From the NCBI RefSeq assembly GCF_910594005.1, contig NC_057835.1:46338001-46402000 (forward strand): 64,000 bases of DNA. Direction: 5' to 3'. The notes beneath the pieces were generated by a model, which saw nothing but the letters and a program-made list of their open reading frames with translations, had not been told where the DNA came from and made no database searches. The translations under genes and the position numbers were made by a program. The stretch is from Cervus elaphus (Eukaryota; Chordata; Mammalia; Artiodactyla; Cervidae). Within the stretch, counting starts at the first letter, position 1; every line of letters begins with the position of its first letter. Shown here piece by piece: positions 24,051 to 36,541 of this stretch.

Positions 24051-26074
24051 TTTAGGGGGCTCTCTTGCCCCTACTTTTGTAGGATTTTAGCTCTTTAAAG
24101 TGGTCTGTCTATGGAGACATATTTTCCGTATAAAACAGCTATGTTAGGAATTTGAGTGTCTGTCTAATCCCTCCTCCCCCAAATGTCCTTAACTACTCTT
24201 GCCTCTTAATACAGCAATTGTTATACCACATGACTGTAAACAAGATACCTTTCAGTGTAGCCCGTGCTATTAATTGGCTGTAGCATTTTCATTTTAAAAG
24301 GATGATTTGTAACTGAAGAATTAGACATGAATCCCAGTTTTTGTGCCGTTCAGTCACCCAGATCCTTAAACTTAACTATGGTACATAATATACATGCTTA
24401 GAACTAACAGGTATTTTTTCTTAGTCACTTTAGGATTTTAAATGGAAACCTTTTTTTTCCCTGCTGTATCCCTACTTTCAAGTGAAGTTGAGCCATTCAA
24501 GGTATTTAGTTTAAAATGTTTTAGGGATAAGCACATTTTAAAAGATCTTTTGTAGCCCTGAATTTTATGACATTGGGTACTTAAAATTTGTGGAGTATGC
24601 TGCCTATTAAGAACAAAGTTGGATTAAGGAGAGGGTTGGTTGAGGCCATTATGAGATGGGAGAATCAGCATTTTAAAAACACTGTAAACAAAAGAACACT
24701 TTCTGCCTGCTGTTTGTAAAAGCTCTTTGGGAAGATCTTTTACGAAGACCAATTTTTAATGTAATTTACCTACCTAGTATAAGTGTCCTAAGACATGTAT
24801 GTAAACTTCCACAATGTTTTTTGTTTTTTTTTTTTTTGTCTGTGTATTTAGAAAATACACAAGAATCTTTATCAAACCTAAAAATATAAACTTGTGAGCA
24901 CTGAACTGCTTCTGGCTTTGTGAATTTTGTTGACTCATATTTAATCCAGATTGCTTTTAACGATAATAATTTAGACTAACTGGGTATGGGAACTCCTTTA
25001 TAAACTTTAGCTTATGTATAATTCAGATTCCTTTGTATTGTAGAATATTAAGGTTTATCTCTTTTTATGTGAAGTGCATAAAAGACTCAAACTACCTCCT
25101 AGTAGTAATTCTTGGAGAGCTGCTTTAATGAATAGAAAGCAGTGATTTATAATTAGCATATCATTTGTCTTTTATCTTCATTACTTTGAAATTCTCTCCA
25201 GGTTGTAGAAAACATTGAAATATTTTCCCTGAAAGTACATACTTTGCTTCACTTATATTTATTGCATATATAGCAGATTAGTGGGTTAACAACTTTGAAG
25301 TCTTTGAAACTTTAATAATTCAGAAAAGAACATTTTTTTGTGTGGTGATGGTGTTAAAGTAATAGAACAAAGGAAATCATAGAATGACTGGATACCCAGA
25401 CTTTTAATTATTAAATGACAGTTTTGATTTAGTTTGGAAAGTGAAGAGGGGATGCCCATATTGCATACAATTCCTAGTGTCTTTTAAAGTTCTAAAAGAA
25501 CTCTCATGTGGCAGTAAGAAACATTCTAATGGTTTGTGTAGATAATCTCTGTGGTTCCAAGGGGTTAAGATTGGGACAAAAGATGAAGTAGGGATTATTT
25601 GAGGGAAAAAACCAACCCCTTCACCCCAAATTTCAATTTCAAAATGAATTTTTTGTTTGTGATTTTTCTAGACCATTGTAGTTATCAACTTCTTGTTTTG
25701 CTTACAACATTGTTAAAAATTATGTATAAATATCTCATGAAGGACATTTTGACACCAAAATGGAACACAGCTGAAACGTAGAAAGTCATGTTTAGTTTTA
25801 TGGAAAAAATTGTTACTTGAACTTTTTTCTTTTTCACGAAAAATCCAGACCAATATTTGGAAGATGGTGTAGGAAATTCAATGATTGGATCTGTAATTGG
25901 ATAAGAAAATTAAAGCTCTTTCGAATTTTAATAACTATCTGAAATAAAGGAAATTTAAAAATGGAATACAGGAAAATTAAAGTGAATAAAAAATAAGTTC
26001 TGTAGTTGCATGGTGCCTTACATGCTATTAATATTACCTTTTGAATTTTTCCCCCATCTAACAGTCAGTTTGGC

Positions 26075-26080
26075 AATAAA
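26075..26080 (+). terminator. Candidate distal poly(A) signal of ZBTB10
   Basis: AATAAA followed about 30-45 nt later by a T/G-rich stretch (GGTATGTTTTAGTC). It lies at the right edge of the SINE-free stretch. AATAAA at 25943-25948 and 25985-25990 are close alternatives, and proximal ones exist at 21542 and 22296. No transcript data are available here. Confidence 0.4.
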
Positions 26081-26100
26081 GTACTACTCTTCCAAGCATA

Positions 26101-27257
26101 ATTAGGTATGTTTTAGTCTTAGTGAAAGATATGCAAAAGACAGTCTTCTTGAAACATATCCCCAACAGTTGTTGAGAGGACAGTATATAAGATGGTCTCA
26201 TTAATTATTAAAAAGATTCTTAGAAGTAAAGACACTTTATAAAGTTAACCAATACAGAATCAATTCCCAGGGAGGTCACTACAATGACTTTACAGTCAGT
26301 TTTAGATCAGGGCTCTTCAACTTTCAGTATCTTACCTGTAACCAATTCATTCAATAAATATTTAACATTTGTGAAAACTTTTGAAATTAAAGACTACAAA
26401 TTATATTCAAATAACAGTCCTGGCACTTAGAGCTCAAAGTTATTTCCTAAGTGAATGATTAAAGACGTAAGAAACATTTCTAAGGCTTTTGCCTGCTGGT
26501 ATCTCACGGCATACAGCTTCCAAGTCAACTTTCTTTGATGGTTTGTGTTGTGCCATGTGTGGGATACATGAGGTCACACTGGGCCCTAGGAGCCCTTCAG
26601 TACCACCACCGGTGTCTCTACCCAAAGACATAATAACCAAACCCAACCTTTGGCAAATACTACCATAGAGATCTCAATACAAATAGTGATTTTTTTTTTT
26701 AAGCTGCACCATCTCTATAACTTGAGCGACAAGATCAGACACTTGCTGCAAAATTTTAATGACTGGCATAGCCACCACTAACATCTAAATATCTTAATAG
26801 TGTATATAAGGAAGATGTGAAGAAACTAGAAAGAAAACCCTATTGGAATTTTTCCTTCATGTAATGTAGGCTGCAACAGTGGTATAGATGTGTGGACCTG
26901 ATGTTTTAGTTACTGATAGAATTTTTTGTATTTGTGAAGAGGCATATTGGGTGTTAGCATTTGTATTTTACAGTGGGAAAGACAAATATGTTTATCTGTC
27001 CCTTGTTCTTAGTTATCTACTCGAATTTTGGTAGCTCCTGGATTCCTAAACAGAGATGGTAGTATTTACATAGAGACATAAGTGATTCCCCAAAGCAGGT
27101 TTTACCACACTGAATTTTCAAGTAATTGCCACTTAAATCATTAAGACAATTAGCTCATTCCAAAGAATGACAGTGCAATTGGATCAGCCTCCAAGAGTTC
27201 TAACCCAAGGTCTTAGACTTCTCTTCTATGGCAAAGAAAGTGCAAAGAACTTATTTT
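26101..27257. other. Intergenic, no recognised gene
   Basis: AT-rich DNA after the presumed gene end. A poly(T) run lies at 26690-26700. 26440-26640 is locally richer in GC, but I see no splice-supported coding unit. Confidence 0.6.
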
Positions 27258-27269
27258 AAGAATTACTTT

Positions 27270-27477
27270 GTGTGTGTTAGTTGTTCAGTCATGTCTGACT
27301 CCAACCCCATGGACTGTAGCCTGCCATGCTCCTCCATCCTTGGGATTTTCCAGGCAAGAATACTGGAGTGGATTGCCATTTCCTTCTCCTGGTTGGGATC
27401 TTGACAACCCAGGGACTGAACCTGGGTCTCCTGCATTGCAGGCAGACTCTTTACTGTCTGAGCCACCAGGGAAGCCC
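27270..27477 (-). mobile_element. Bov-tA SINE with exact target-site duplication
   Basis: Full antisense Bov-tA ending GAGCCACCAGGGAAGCCC. It is flanked by AAGAATTACTTT at 27258-27269 and 27478-27489, an exact 12-bp TSD showing retrotransposition into unique DNA. First ruminant SINE after exon B side insertions. Confidence 0.95.
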
Positions 27478-27489
27478 AAGAATTACTTT

Positions 27490-28490
27490 AGTTCTAGGTG
27501 AGCAACTAGAGTTTTATATGTGTAGGTATAATTCAGTTGGTAGTCTTAAATTTGCTTCCTTATAAGATTTTATTATTTCATAGGCTTCGGGGCGTTTACC
27601 TTGGAGTCCTGCCTTAGACTTCAGGCCGTTTTTTTGAGCCATTAATCGTCCTAAACTTTTGCTGTGTTCCTGCCTTCTGAACATCACTGACTTCTGGGCA
27701 CCCTAGTTTGTTTGCTGGCCTTTGTTACTAGTGGTGACCTATATCACACTCACAATGTAAGTTCCCATTTCAGTCAATGGACTCTGTTGTTCTTTGGTCA
27801 CACATATGTTCAGCAGATATATTCAATACCAGTTTGTGAGAAAGTGATTACCTATGATGGATAATGGGGTCACACTGCATTCACTATTTTACTCTAAACG
27901 ATTTGGGATGGGAAAAGATGCAAAGTTAGACAATCAGGGAACTTTATCAAAGAGGCCTTTAATTTCAGTGATTTTTAAAAAGTGATTTAGTGGAAGGGTC
28001 GAATGGCTGAAAATAGAAAATGGTGCAGATAAAGTTAGTAATGCATACACAGCACTTTGCCTTGTTCCTCTTCAATGTAATAAAAAGCTGAATATTTTCA
28101 CCTTGAAAATTCACTACTTTCTAGTGCCTCCCAGTTCTCTGTCAGCTTACTGGACAAGTGTATAGTATTAGACAGGTTCTTTTTTTCAGAAGACCTGACT
28201 GTACTCAGGGAAACGGACACCTTAGTGTAGAGTTCCCATACTGTTAGGGGGACCTAGATGATGAAATGACTTGACCTAGAGCTTTCTTATCCAATAAAAG
28301 TAGTTCACTCATATGCAGGAATTTGGGGCTGATGTTCATTCCACATTTTTTGAATAGGGAAAGAGCATCACCTTTCCTCAAAGGGTGAAATCACTAGCTT
28401 CTGTATTCCTCCACGCCCTCCACCCCAAGTTATTAAAGTAGTAATACCCTAAGATTTTTACTCAATTTTGATGTACCTTTTTTTTAAGCA
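27490..28490. other. Intergenic, nothing recognised
   Basis: No identified repeat and no supportable coding region. Confidence 0.5.
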
Positions 28491-28501
28491 TGGCATATTT
28501 A

Positions 28502-28710
28502 AGTGAAGTAAAGTTGCTCAGTCATGTCTGACTCTCTGCGACCCTGTGGACTGTAGCCTGCCAGGCTCCTCCATCCATGGGATTTTCCAGGCAAGAGTAC
28601 TGGAGTGGGTTGCCATTTCCTTCTCCAGTGGAATCTTCCCAACCCAGGGAAGATTCTGGGTCTCCCACATTGTAGGCAGATGCTTTACCTTCTGAGCCAC
28701 CAGGGTAGTC
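28502..28710 (-). mobile_element. Bov-tA SINE with exact target-site duplication
   Basis: Antisense Bov-tA flanked by TGGCATATTTA at 28491-28501 and 28711-28721 (exact 11 bp). Confidence 0.95.
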
Positions 28711-28842
28711 TGGCATATTTATGCGTCACTAAAGTTAATCTCACCTCATTCAAAATTCCAATCATCTGATTCACATTGCATGTCTATGTGTGTTGTGTAT
28801 TTTACAGTTTGCTTTTCAGTCAGGATTCTGATAATCTATAAT

Positions 28843-28895
28843 AGGAGTCAGCAAATATTTTCTGTATAGGGCCAAACAGTAAATCTCATCAATAT
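28843..28895 (+). mobile_element. hAT-type MER element fragment
   Basis: GGAGTCAGCAAATATTTTCTGTATAGGGCCAAACAGTAAAT resembles the terminus of the longer copy at 37850 (GTCAGCAAACTTTTTCTATAAAGGGTCAGATAGTAAAT). Confidence 0.55.
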
Positions 28896-29034
28896 ATATA
28901 CTAAGGAAGGATGTGCCTCCTTAACATCAATGAATTATTTCCTTTCTAGGATTACAAATCTGGGGTAACAAACAGGATATAACACTTTGATGGCACCATT
29001 TTATTTTACAGGTTTTTTTGATGTGGACCTTTTA

Positions 29035-29366
29035 AAAAAATTTTTTGTTTACTGTGTTTTATTTTCTATTTATTTGTCTTTGGCTGTATTGGGTCTTTGT
29101 TGCTTTGCGCAGGCTTTCTGTGGTTGCAGCAAACAGGGGCTTACTCTTAATTGCAGTGCATGGCTTCTCCTTGTGGTAGCTTCTCGTCACAGAGCACAGG
29201 GCGTAGGCACGCCAGCTTCATTAGTTGGGCACACAGGCTCAGTAGTTGTGGCTCATGGCCCTGGTGCACAGAGGCTTGGTAGTTGGAATCTTCCCAGACC
29301 CGGGATCTAACGTGCATTCCCTGCATTGACAGGTGGATTCTTATCCACTGGGCCACCAGGGAAGTC
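29035..29366 (-). mobile_element. CHR-2-type SINE, full length
   Basis: TTTGGCTGTATTGGGTCTTT through GACCCGGGATCTAACG, CATTGACAGGTGGATTCTTA and GGCCACCAGGGAAGTC. Imperfect flanking repeats TGTGGACCTTTTAAA (from 29022) and TGTGGACCATTTTTAAA (from 29371) look like a decayed TSD. Confidence 0.9.
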
Positions 29367-29429
29367 ACAGTGTGGACCATTTTTAAAGTCTTGATTAAAT
29401 GTGTTACAATATTGCTTATGTTTTCACGT

Positions 29430-29540
29430 TTTAGCTTTTTTGGCTACTAGGCATGTGGGATCTTAGATCCCCAACTAAGCACTGAACCCACCCTCCGTGC
29501 ATTGTAAGACAGTCTTAACCTCTGGACTGCCAGTAAAGTC
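29430..29540 (-). mobile_element. CHR-family SINE fragment
   Basis: GGCATGTGGGATCTTAGATC, AACTAAGCACTGAACCC and CTGGACTGCCAGTAAAGTCC. Confidence 0.75.
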
Positions 29541-29662
29541 CTCCTGTGCCACAGTTTTAGGTGCCACCTTGGCTGTGATGAAACCAAAAGATTTTAACAG
29601 GAAATCAGATAAATATATCCCAGTATACAGTGTCCCCTCCCATTCCCTAGTTGCTAAATGAG

Positions 29663-29835
29663 AGAAAAGTGAAAGTCGCTCAGTTGTGTCCTACTCTTTG
29701 TGACCCCATGGACTGTACAGTCAAGTCTATGGAATTCTCCAGGCCAGAATACTGGAGTAGGTAGCCATTCCCTTCTCCAGGGGATCTTCCCAACCCAGGG
29801 ATCGAACCCAGGTCTCCCACATTGCAGGCTGATTC
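29663..29835 (-). mobile_element. Bov-tA SINE, head truncated
   Basis: GTGAAAGTCGCTCAGTTGTG, CCCATGGACTGTACAGTC, AACCCAGGGATCGAACCCAG, ATTGCAGGCTGATTC. Confidence 0.9.
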
Positions 29836-29839
29836 ATTG

Positions 29840-30849
29840 TTACCCAAATAAGAGAGAATATGTCAAATTCAGAAATGTATTCAGAACTTTAGGAAGAGAT
29901 TTTAACTTGCTGATAAAAGTATGTACACTTCTAATTTAGACTTTTTTATTGCCACTTAATCCTACCCTTACCCTTTGTCATAGGATTCTTTAAGTCAGAC
30001 TTCAACCTTAGTTGAGTACTATGACATTGAGTTTCCATAGCCTTTAGAATATAAGCTAGGAGTCTTTCATTAATACCTACACTTTAAAAAGGTGTACTTG
30101 AATCAGTTAGACTTGTGAGTCATCTTGGACACATTTTGAAAATACTAAGCTTGTAAGTAACTGAGCCAAGATATGTGACCTGAAAAACACATTTCTGTCA
30201 AGCTGAAGAAGAAAATTTCCCAAACTAAAGACTCTCAAACTGAACCAGAAGCCTGTGTCATTGTTTCAGACACATTTAATTCCCCATTATGGGCCCCACT
30301 GAGGATGCTTCTCTTTGTGTTGCTCGGTCTCTTGTAGTAGACTCAAGTACGTGGCAAATGAACAAATACTGAGCACAATTATTAGTCAAAATTTCTCTTC
30401 AAGCACGTTTTCAACATTGGTCTAAAGTAGTTCCAAGAGTCTTTCCTCAAGGTTAAAATTAATCACAACAGATGGTCCTATTTTAAGAGATTTGGGGAAA
30501 GTTTTGTTGCTCTGTTAATGTGATACTGTCCCATCAAGTGTGTCGGTAGATCTAGAAAGGGCACAGTGATGGAAACTCTGAGAAGAACATAGGCACTTGA
30601 GATGACAGCAAGGGTTCTTATCTGGGCATCCCATCCACTCCTCAGCTCACTGCAACCTAGAATGCAAATTCAGTATTTAAAACTGCTTTCTTAAAGGCCA
30701 CTAATGAAGTTGCCAGAGCCCCACCTCTGCATCATTTCACACTGTTAGTGACTAATTTCCTTCCCACACCTGTCCTCTTACTTGACCCTGTACGCATCAA
30801 TGTTCTTTTCTTCGCAGGGCACTCTCTCTGTTCTTTCCCATGGGGGGGT
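29840..30849. other. Intergenic, nothing recognised
   Basis: No repeat I can name and no coding signal beyond short chance frames. Confidence 0.5.
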
Positions 30850-30937
30850 GTGTGTGTGCGTGCTCAATTGCTCAGGCATGTCCAACTCTTTGCAGCCCCA
30901 CGGACTGGAGCCTGCCATGCTCCTCTGCCCGTGGTGT
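30850..30937 (-). mobile_element. Bov-A SINE fragment next to a (GT)n tract
   Basis: GTGTGTGTGTGCGTG, TCAATTGCTCAGGCATGTCC, then GACTGGAGCCTGCCATGCTC; truncated after 90 bp. Confidence 0.85.
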
Positions 30938-31311
30938 TCTTAATTACAGATGATCACAGTGACTTAAACCTTGGTTGACCTCTGTCTAGAGCTTAGATGT
31001 ATTTGTTGAAATGACACTGCATTGTTTGATGCACAAGATTTTCAATCACATTCTAATTTGGATCACTGTTCTTCAGTTTCTTGTGGATGACCTCAAGGGT
31101 CTTTAGATTTACATTTTTGGTGTATGGAGTCTCATCATGATCATAGCAAAGTTACTTTTAGAAAAATTAATAGCCTTAATTTTTTTTGAAGCTATTCAAT
31201 GTATGCTAGCCATGTAAACACAATTTGATGAGGTGATGTCTAGCTGACTTGATCATGTCATATCAATATGTATGTATCTCTGTTAACTATGCAGACTAAT
31301 AAAACCTTCAA

Positions 31312-31510
31312 ACTGAAGGGACCTGAGAAAAACTGTACACGTTTGTTATCCAGTCTCTGCTTGAACTCCTGCCATCAGTGTTCGTCTCCAGCTCATAGAG
31401 CATCTGTGTTAGGTTGAGATCCTTCTTTTCTCTAAACTGAGTTGAGCTGAAATTTGCTTATTCCATCTCCCAGTGCCACATGAAATCTACATAATGCTCT
31501 ATATAACTGT
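31312..31510 (+). mobile_element. L3/CR1-type LINE 3' remnant
   Basis: AACTGAAGGGACCTGAGAAA, TTATCCAGTCTCTGCTTGAA, CATCAGTG, then ATCCTTCTTTTCTC and GAGCTGAAATTTGCTT follow the order of the mammalian L3/CR1 3' region (CATCCAGCCTCTGCTTGAA ... AGTTCTTCCTTATATTGAGCC). Very old. Confidence 0.55.
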
Positions 31511-32839
31511 GGAAACTGAAAAGCAAAAGTACGTTATATTTTAGGACTACTTAGGGCCTTAAATTTTTTCTCCTAGAAAACAGTATGTTTTCTGTCCTGT
31601 AAGTATAAAGTCAAAAATCCATACTGTTCATTCTTTTCCAGTTTAATGTTTCATTCTTCATTTTTAGAGCTAAGAATCAAATATTTAGTATGAAAAACCA
31701 ATGCCCAAAAAAAGATTTTAAAGTACCCAGAAATATTTCTTGTAAAGTAGAATATTAATTTGCTGGCACTGGTATATAACACTTAAGATTAAACTTGCTT
31801 CTCCAAGATAAGATCAAGTTTGCAGCTTGATATAAAAATTTAAATGTTACTTAATCCTAGGCTTTCAAGAATTCATAATTAATTGATTTCTTAATGCAGT
31901 ACAATTTTAATGTATAAATTTAATGATTCAACTCCCTTTAGAAAATGTATTACAAGGGAGATATGAGTTATTTTTTCCTTTAATTGCATTTCAGATCATA
32001 TTCTAAAAACAGTGAGAAATATTTTTATTAAATTTTTATAAAACTACAGGTCCTTCAGGTCCAAGCCATCCCTCTCCCTAAGCAGCAGGACAGATTTACA
32101 ATTATGGCTAATTTGTTATTTTTATTCTTAGTTTGAAAAATATTATGAATACAGTCCTGGTGCATTTATGTCACGAAGATGGAAGACTGGGAATATTGTC
32201 TTTATTAGGTAGCCAGTTTAAGTCCCAAAATTATTGAATGCTCATTGGCATAATACTTCTTCTCAACGTTTGAACCCTAAAAATATATGGATTGGGAATA
32301 TCCATAAAAATAGTTATCCAGAATGCATTTTGTGAGGTTTACTGCATGCTCTTTGAAAGTTACCATGTATCCATGTCTGAGCACAAAATACAGGAATATA
32401 AGCTGAGGATCTGAGGACATTTTGCCTGTGTAGGTAATTAATTTCTTTGCAATTTTTCACCATTTATGGATATGAGAAAGAAAAGAAGGGGGGCATGTTT
32501 TCACCTTTTAAGCATTTCTCACTAACATCGTGACAGTTTGTTATAAACTTTTGTGTTTAATGTGAGCAATTTCTTTATAATATCATAACTCTAATCTAGA
32601 CCTCAGAATGGCAGGAGCTTTTTAGTTTTTTTTGTAAACTAACCTTAAATGATGCAGATGTAATTTGCCGGCAAAAATGAATAAATTTGCATTGGATAGT
32701 TTGCCACTGTAAAGGTCCATTTTCTGCATATAATGAAAGTGAAGAGACTTGAAAAATCAGATTTGAGAATGTTTCCAACATATCGTATTGCCATCAATGC
32801 CCTGCTTTTTAAATAGAATCTTTTTAAAACATGTTCATT
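31511..32839. other. Intergenic SINE-free stretch
   Basis: AT-rich, with no ruminant element and no coding region. Any conserved noncoding function would need alignment to see. Confidence 0.5.
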
Positions 32840-33135
32840 GATTCATTCATTCATCTTCAGCTGTGCTGGGTCTTCGTTGAGGCACGTGTGCCTTCTCTAG
32901 CTTCGGTGAAGGGGCTCCTCTCTGTTGCGTTGTGGTTACTTCTCTTGTGGAGCGCAGATTTGGGGAGTGAGGGCTCCCGTAGTTGCAGCTCCCAGGCTCT
33001 AGAGCCACAGGCTCAGTAGTTGCGGCACACTCGTTTAGTTGCACTGTGGCATGTGGTATCTTCCTGGCTCTGGGATTGAACCCATGTCTTCTACATTGGC
33101 AGAAGATTCTTTACCACTGAGCCATAGAATAAGTC
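32840..33135 (-). mobile_element. CHR-2-type SINE
   Basis: ATTCATTCATTCATC (tail), GCTGTGCTGGGTCTTCGTTG, GGCTCAGTAGTTGCGGCACA, TACATTGGCAGAAGATTCTT and a decayed head GAGCCATAGAATAAGTC. Confidence 0.87.
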
Positions 33136-33245
33136 ATCAACCATCTTATATTTCCACCTTTATTAGTATATTAGTATAATTAATTGTTGGAAATGAATAA
33201 TGAGGCAACTGCAAAATCTCGCATTTTGTATTTTCTAAGGACTGT

Positions 33246-33455
33246 CGGGCCTCCCTAGTGGCTTGGATGGTAAAGAATCTGCCTGTATTGGGGGAGACCT
33301 GGATTTGACCCCGGGGCTGGGAAGATCCCCTGGAGGAGGGCATGGCAACCCACTCCAGTATTCTTGCCTGGAGAATCAGAGGAGCCTGACAGGATATAGT
33401 CCGTTGGGTCACAAAGAGTCGGACACAACTGAGCGACTTAACACACACACACAGA
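33246..33455 (+). mobile_element. Bov-tA SINE with (CA)n tail
   Basis: GGGCCTCCCTAGTGGCTTGG head, CCAGTATTCTTGCCTGGAG, AAAGAGTCGGACACAACTGA, tail ACACACACACAC. Confidence 0.93.
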
Positions 33456-34849
33456 AAGCAAAACTTATGTTGTTAAAGGAAATTGTAAGCACTTGAAATT
33501 GTACTATGTAATTGAGTCCCATCATAATAATTTATGTTCAAAGTATTTTCATTGTAGGATTAATAATTAGACTATGGTATATATTTAAGACCTTTTATAG
33601 TTTAGTTTCAGAGTTGAAAGCTTTCCAGAGCTTCTAAAAAGTAAGGGTATAACTCATTTATGTGGCTCTCATTTATGGACATTAGAGAAGGGACGTTTAT
33701 ATAAGTCTTACGAAGCAAAATGTATTGAAAAAGAGTATTCCTTAACAAAAGATTTTATGATCTGTAGACATGATGTAGAAAGGTTTCAGAATAAAATATA
33801 GGATTTCATAGGAACTTCACTTGTTTGAGCAGGTAAATTTGGAAACTAAAGAGTGTCTTTCTTTAATAAATCCAGTCTACTTGGTATATTAGATAATTAT
33901 TATCATTCAGTTCATGTCTGTTTCTTTAGCTTTATTAGAGACCCTTTGTTCTTTCTTTAGTCAACAGTGATCTAAATTATCATATATGCTGCTGTATTCT
34001 ACAGTGATTAATTAGCATAAACTATTCAAACACACAAAGGCATTTCTATTTTAAAATCCATCCTTGAAGAGAAAATAACACTTTAAGATAATTGCTAGTA
34101 ACAGTATTCATTTTCTATATATCTATTTAACTTATTTACAATGTGAATTTTAAAAGTGAGTATTTTGTTTGCACATTTCGCTTCCCTGTTTGCATTTTTA
34201 CTCCACAGTCTCAACTCACTCTTTCCAGTTCCTGCTTTAAGTCCTTGCTTACGTTCATCTGATCTTCGTCTGACTCTTAGGAGTTATTTTTCTCTAGCTA
34301 AGTTCTTTTAAGTAAATCTAGCCATGTTTTAGATATAAATACAAAACTATTCAAATTTGAATTTGAATCCTTTTTTTTTTCCAAAATCCAATTTTAAAAA
34401 ATTTTTATTCTAATGGACAATTTAAAGTTACTGCTTGATTCTGAGTACTTCATCTCCAGGAACCGTTTCTTCTTAGTGAATTTCTCTCTGCCTTAAATTT
34501 GGCTATTTTGCCCTGACTGTGACCTTTCTTCTTTCAGCCTAACTGGCTAGCAAATGCAAAGCAAATCTCAAAAGAGGACCATTGTTTTCACTTCTAAATA
34601 ACCACCTTCAGGGGTTTTCAAGCTATGCTCTGGGATCCTAAGAGTCTTTGAAGATGCCTTCCTGGGAGTAGGGTTAGAGTAGGTGGGAGCCTTGGGCCTT
34701 CTGCCAAACAGCTTCACTTTTATCCTGCTATGTTTTCAGGGCCCAGTAATTAAAAAAAAAAAAAACAACTTTTTTTAACCAGCAACTTAATTTAAAAACA
34801 TTCATGAATGATTCATATTATTAGTAATTAGTAATAGTAGCTTTTGTTT
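33456..34849. other. Intergenic, nothing recognised
   Basis: AT-rich; no named repeat and no coding evidence. Confidence 0.5.
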
Positions 34850-35045
34850 ATAGAGGCTTGTCATGTGCCAGACTCCCAAGTATTTTCTAACGTTAATCTA
34901 TTAATCCTTAACCCTATAAGATTAAGCATTTTTGCTATTCCTATTTTACAAAAGAGGAAACTGAGATTTAAGGGTATCAAATAACTTTCCCAAGGAACCA
35001 CAGCTACTAAGTGACAGACTCTGACTCAAATCTGGGTGTGCCAGT
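34850..35045 (-). repeat. MIR SINE
   Basis: TCATGTGCCAGACTCCC, CCTATTTTACAAAAGAGGAAACTGAG, CCACAGCTACTAAGTGACAG and CTCAAATCTGGGTGTG: a good antisense MIR over nearly its full length. Confidence 0.8.
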
Positions 35046-36335
35046 TAACATCTTAGTTTAAGTCAAGAGTGGCGAATACTAGGTAAGTATGCTCCCACCC
35101 TGTGATCCCACACTTGAGGCAGACAGAACTAATAGCTGAAAACAGTGTTTACTGATCACCAACACAGCCTTAGAATCCTTCTCCACAAGGTACTGTGGGC
35201 AGTCACTCCTAACCCATTGGTGTTGGCCTTCAAAAGGAGACCCATCTTCTTACCCTATTTTAAGGTATTGGTTGTAGAAAAACACCAAATTATCTTTGAT
35301 TCTAGATGAAACTATTTGATGAACAAAAATCTGTAATGGTACCATCATCATTCTTGCTAACTTCTAATAGAGGCTGTTTGTAACTTGTATAAATTCATAA
35401 GTTAGTTATAAACACTATATAACCCTCAAAATCAGGATACTTAAGGTTCTTTAAGCTCCTCTTTGCCGCCTGCAGGAACAAACACCTAAAGTAAATTTAT
35501 ATTCTTAACCTAATATTTTAGATGTGAGGTGGAGGTGGTGAGGGAGAGGGTGGAGAACTTATGATTGAGGTAAGTCTGCCAGTTTCCATATTGTAGAGTG
35601 GAGAATTCAGTGGTTTGAATAACTTTCACTATTTCCACTACCAGCATGCCCTGCCCAGGAATGTCAGAGCCACAGGATTGGGTGAATGCCCAAACATTTA
35701 TAAAAGGAATACCCATGCCCAACCCCCAGCTGAGTTTTCAGTTGTTCTTGCCAGGAGGTAACCAGTAGTTCCTGTGCTGTGTCCATTCTTACCAGAGAAA
35801 GCTAGGTGCAATTTAACTTTTTCCTTTTAGGTCCAAGACTTTTAAAATGACTCATAGTAGTTTCTGCTCAAGACACATTAAGAGAGATCCAAGACTATAT
35901 TTAGGAACTTGCTATGAAATTACCTGTCAGTTGCAACCAATTTTTCTAATACAGTATATATAGAGAGTCAGTAGCAAGTAATTTATAATTTTCAATACAC
36001 AAAAATAACTTGTCATTTTTTGTTGTTAACTGGTATCAAAATCTAGATTTCCTTAAATGGATGGACATCCCTTCAGTGAAATTATATAACATTTGTTTAG
36101 CATACACATTAGTGTACTGGAATGACCTTCATGTGACCATTATCATGGAACCCATTAACTCCTTGTTCATAAGAATGTTTGAATATGTCTTAAAAGTGTT
36201 CTCTATTTGAATAAAGTTTCTTCCTAAAGGCTATTTTTGATGCATTCTCTAATTATTTGTAAAATTATAAATTGCCAGGCAGTGATAAGAAGAGTAAATG
36301 ACAGTGACCAGGTTTGATTTGACACTTGGATAAAG
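35046..36335. other. Intergenic, nothing recognised
   Basis: No ruminant SINE, no coding region supported. Confidence 0.5.
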
Positions 36336-36541
36336 TGAAAGTGTTAGTCACTCAGTTGAGTCCAGCTCTTTGTTACTCTATGGACTGTAGCCCACCAGGC
36401 TCCCCCGTCCATGGAACTTTCCAAGCAAGAATACTGGAGTGGATTGCCATTTCCTTCTCCAGGGGATCTTTCCAACCTAGGAATCGAACCGGGGCCTCCT
36501 GAATTGCAAGCAGACTATGTCTGAGTCACCAGGGAAGCCCT
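36336..36541 (-). mobile_element. Bov-tA SINE
   Basis: AAGTGAAAGTGTTAGTCACT, CCAAGCAAGAATACTGGAGT, AATCGAACCGGGGCC, GAGTCACCAGGGAAGCCC. Confidence 0.93.

Larger units (their letters stand above)
1..26100 (+). other. ZBTB10: ZBTB10 gene, 3' portion (introns, last five coding exons, probable 3' UTR)
   Basis: The gene span enters from the left edge inside an intron and ends in a probable long 3' UTR. Joining 4129-5017, 16021-16119, 19191-19367, 19569-19741 and 19980-20285 gives 1644 nt, that is 547 codons plus a stop, open throughout. I recognise the product as ZBTB10 (RINZF), a nuclear BTB/zinc-finger repressor reported to restrain Sp-family transcription factors. As I recall it, the human protein is about 871 residues, so roughly 320 N-terminal residues, the promoter and the 5' UTR lie upstream. 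The right end is an estimate based on polyadenylation signals and the SINE-free stretch. Confidence 0.9.
20286..26100 (+). other. ZBTB10: Probable long 3' UTR of ZBTB10
   Basis: AT-rich sequence directly after the stop, with no recognisable Bov-tA, CHR or BovB insertion for nearly 7 kb, whereas flanking DNA has one every 1-2 kb. That fits selection on a transcribed UTR. Possible poly(A) signals are AATAAA at 21542, 22296, 25943, 25985 and 26075. ZBTB10 transcripts are known to have long 3' UTRs; the exact end is inferred. Old mammalian MIR-like pieces lie inside (23545-23605, 23875-24050). Confidence 0.55.

Noticed and set aside
27263..27479. Several overlapping frames with 'NPLQYSCLENP'-like or 'GFSRQEYWSGLP'-like peptides, recurring across the window
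   Set aside because: These are translations of Bov-tA SINEs in sense and antisense frames, not genes.
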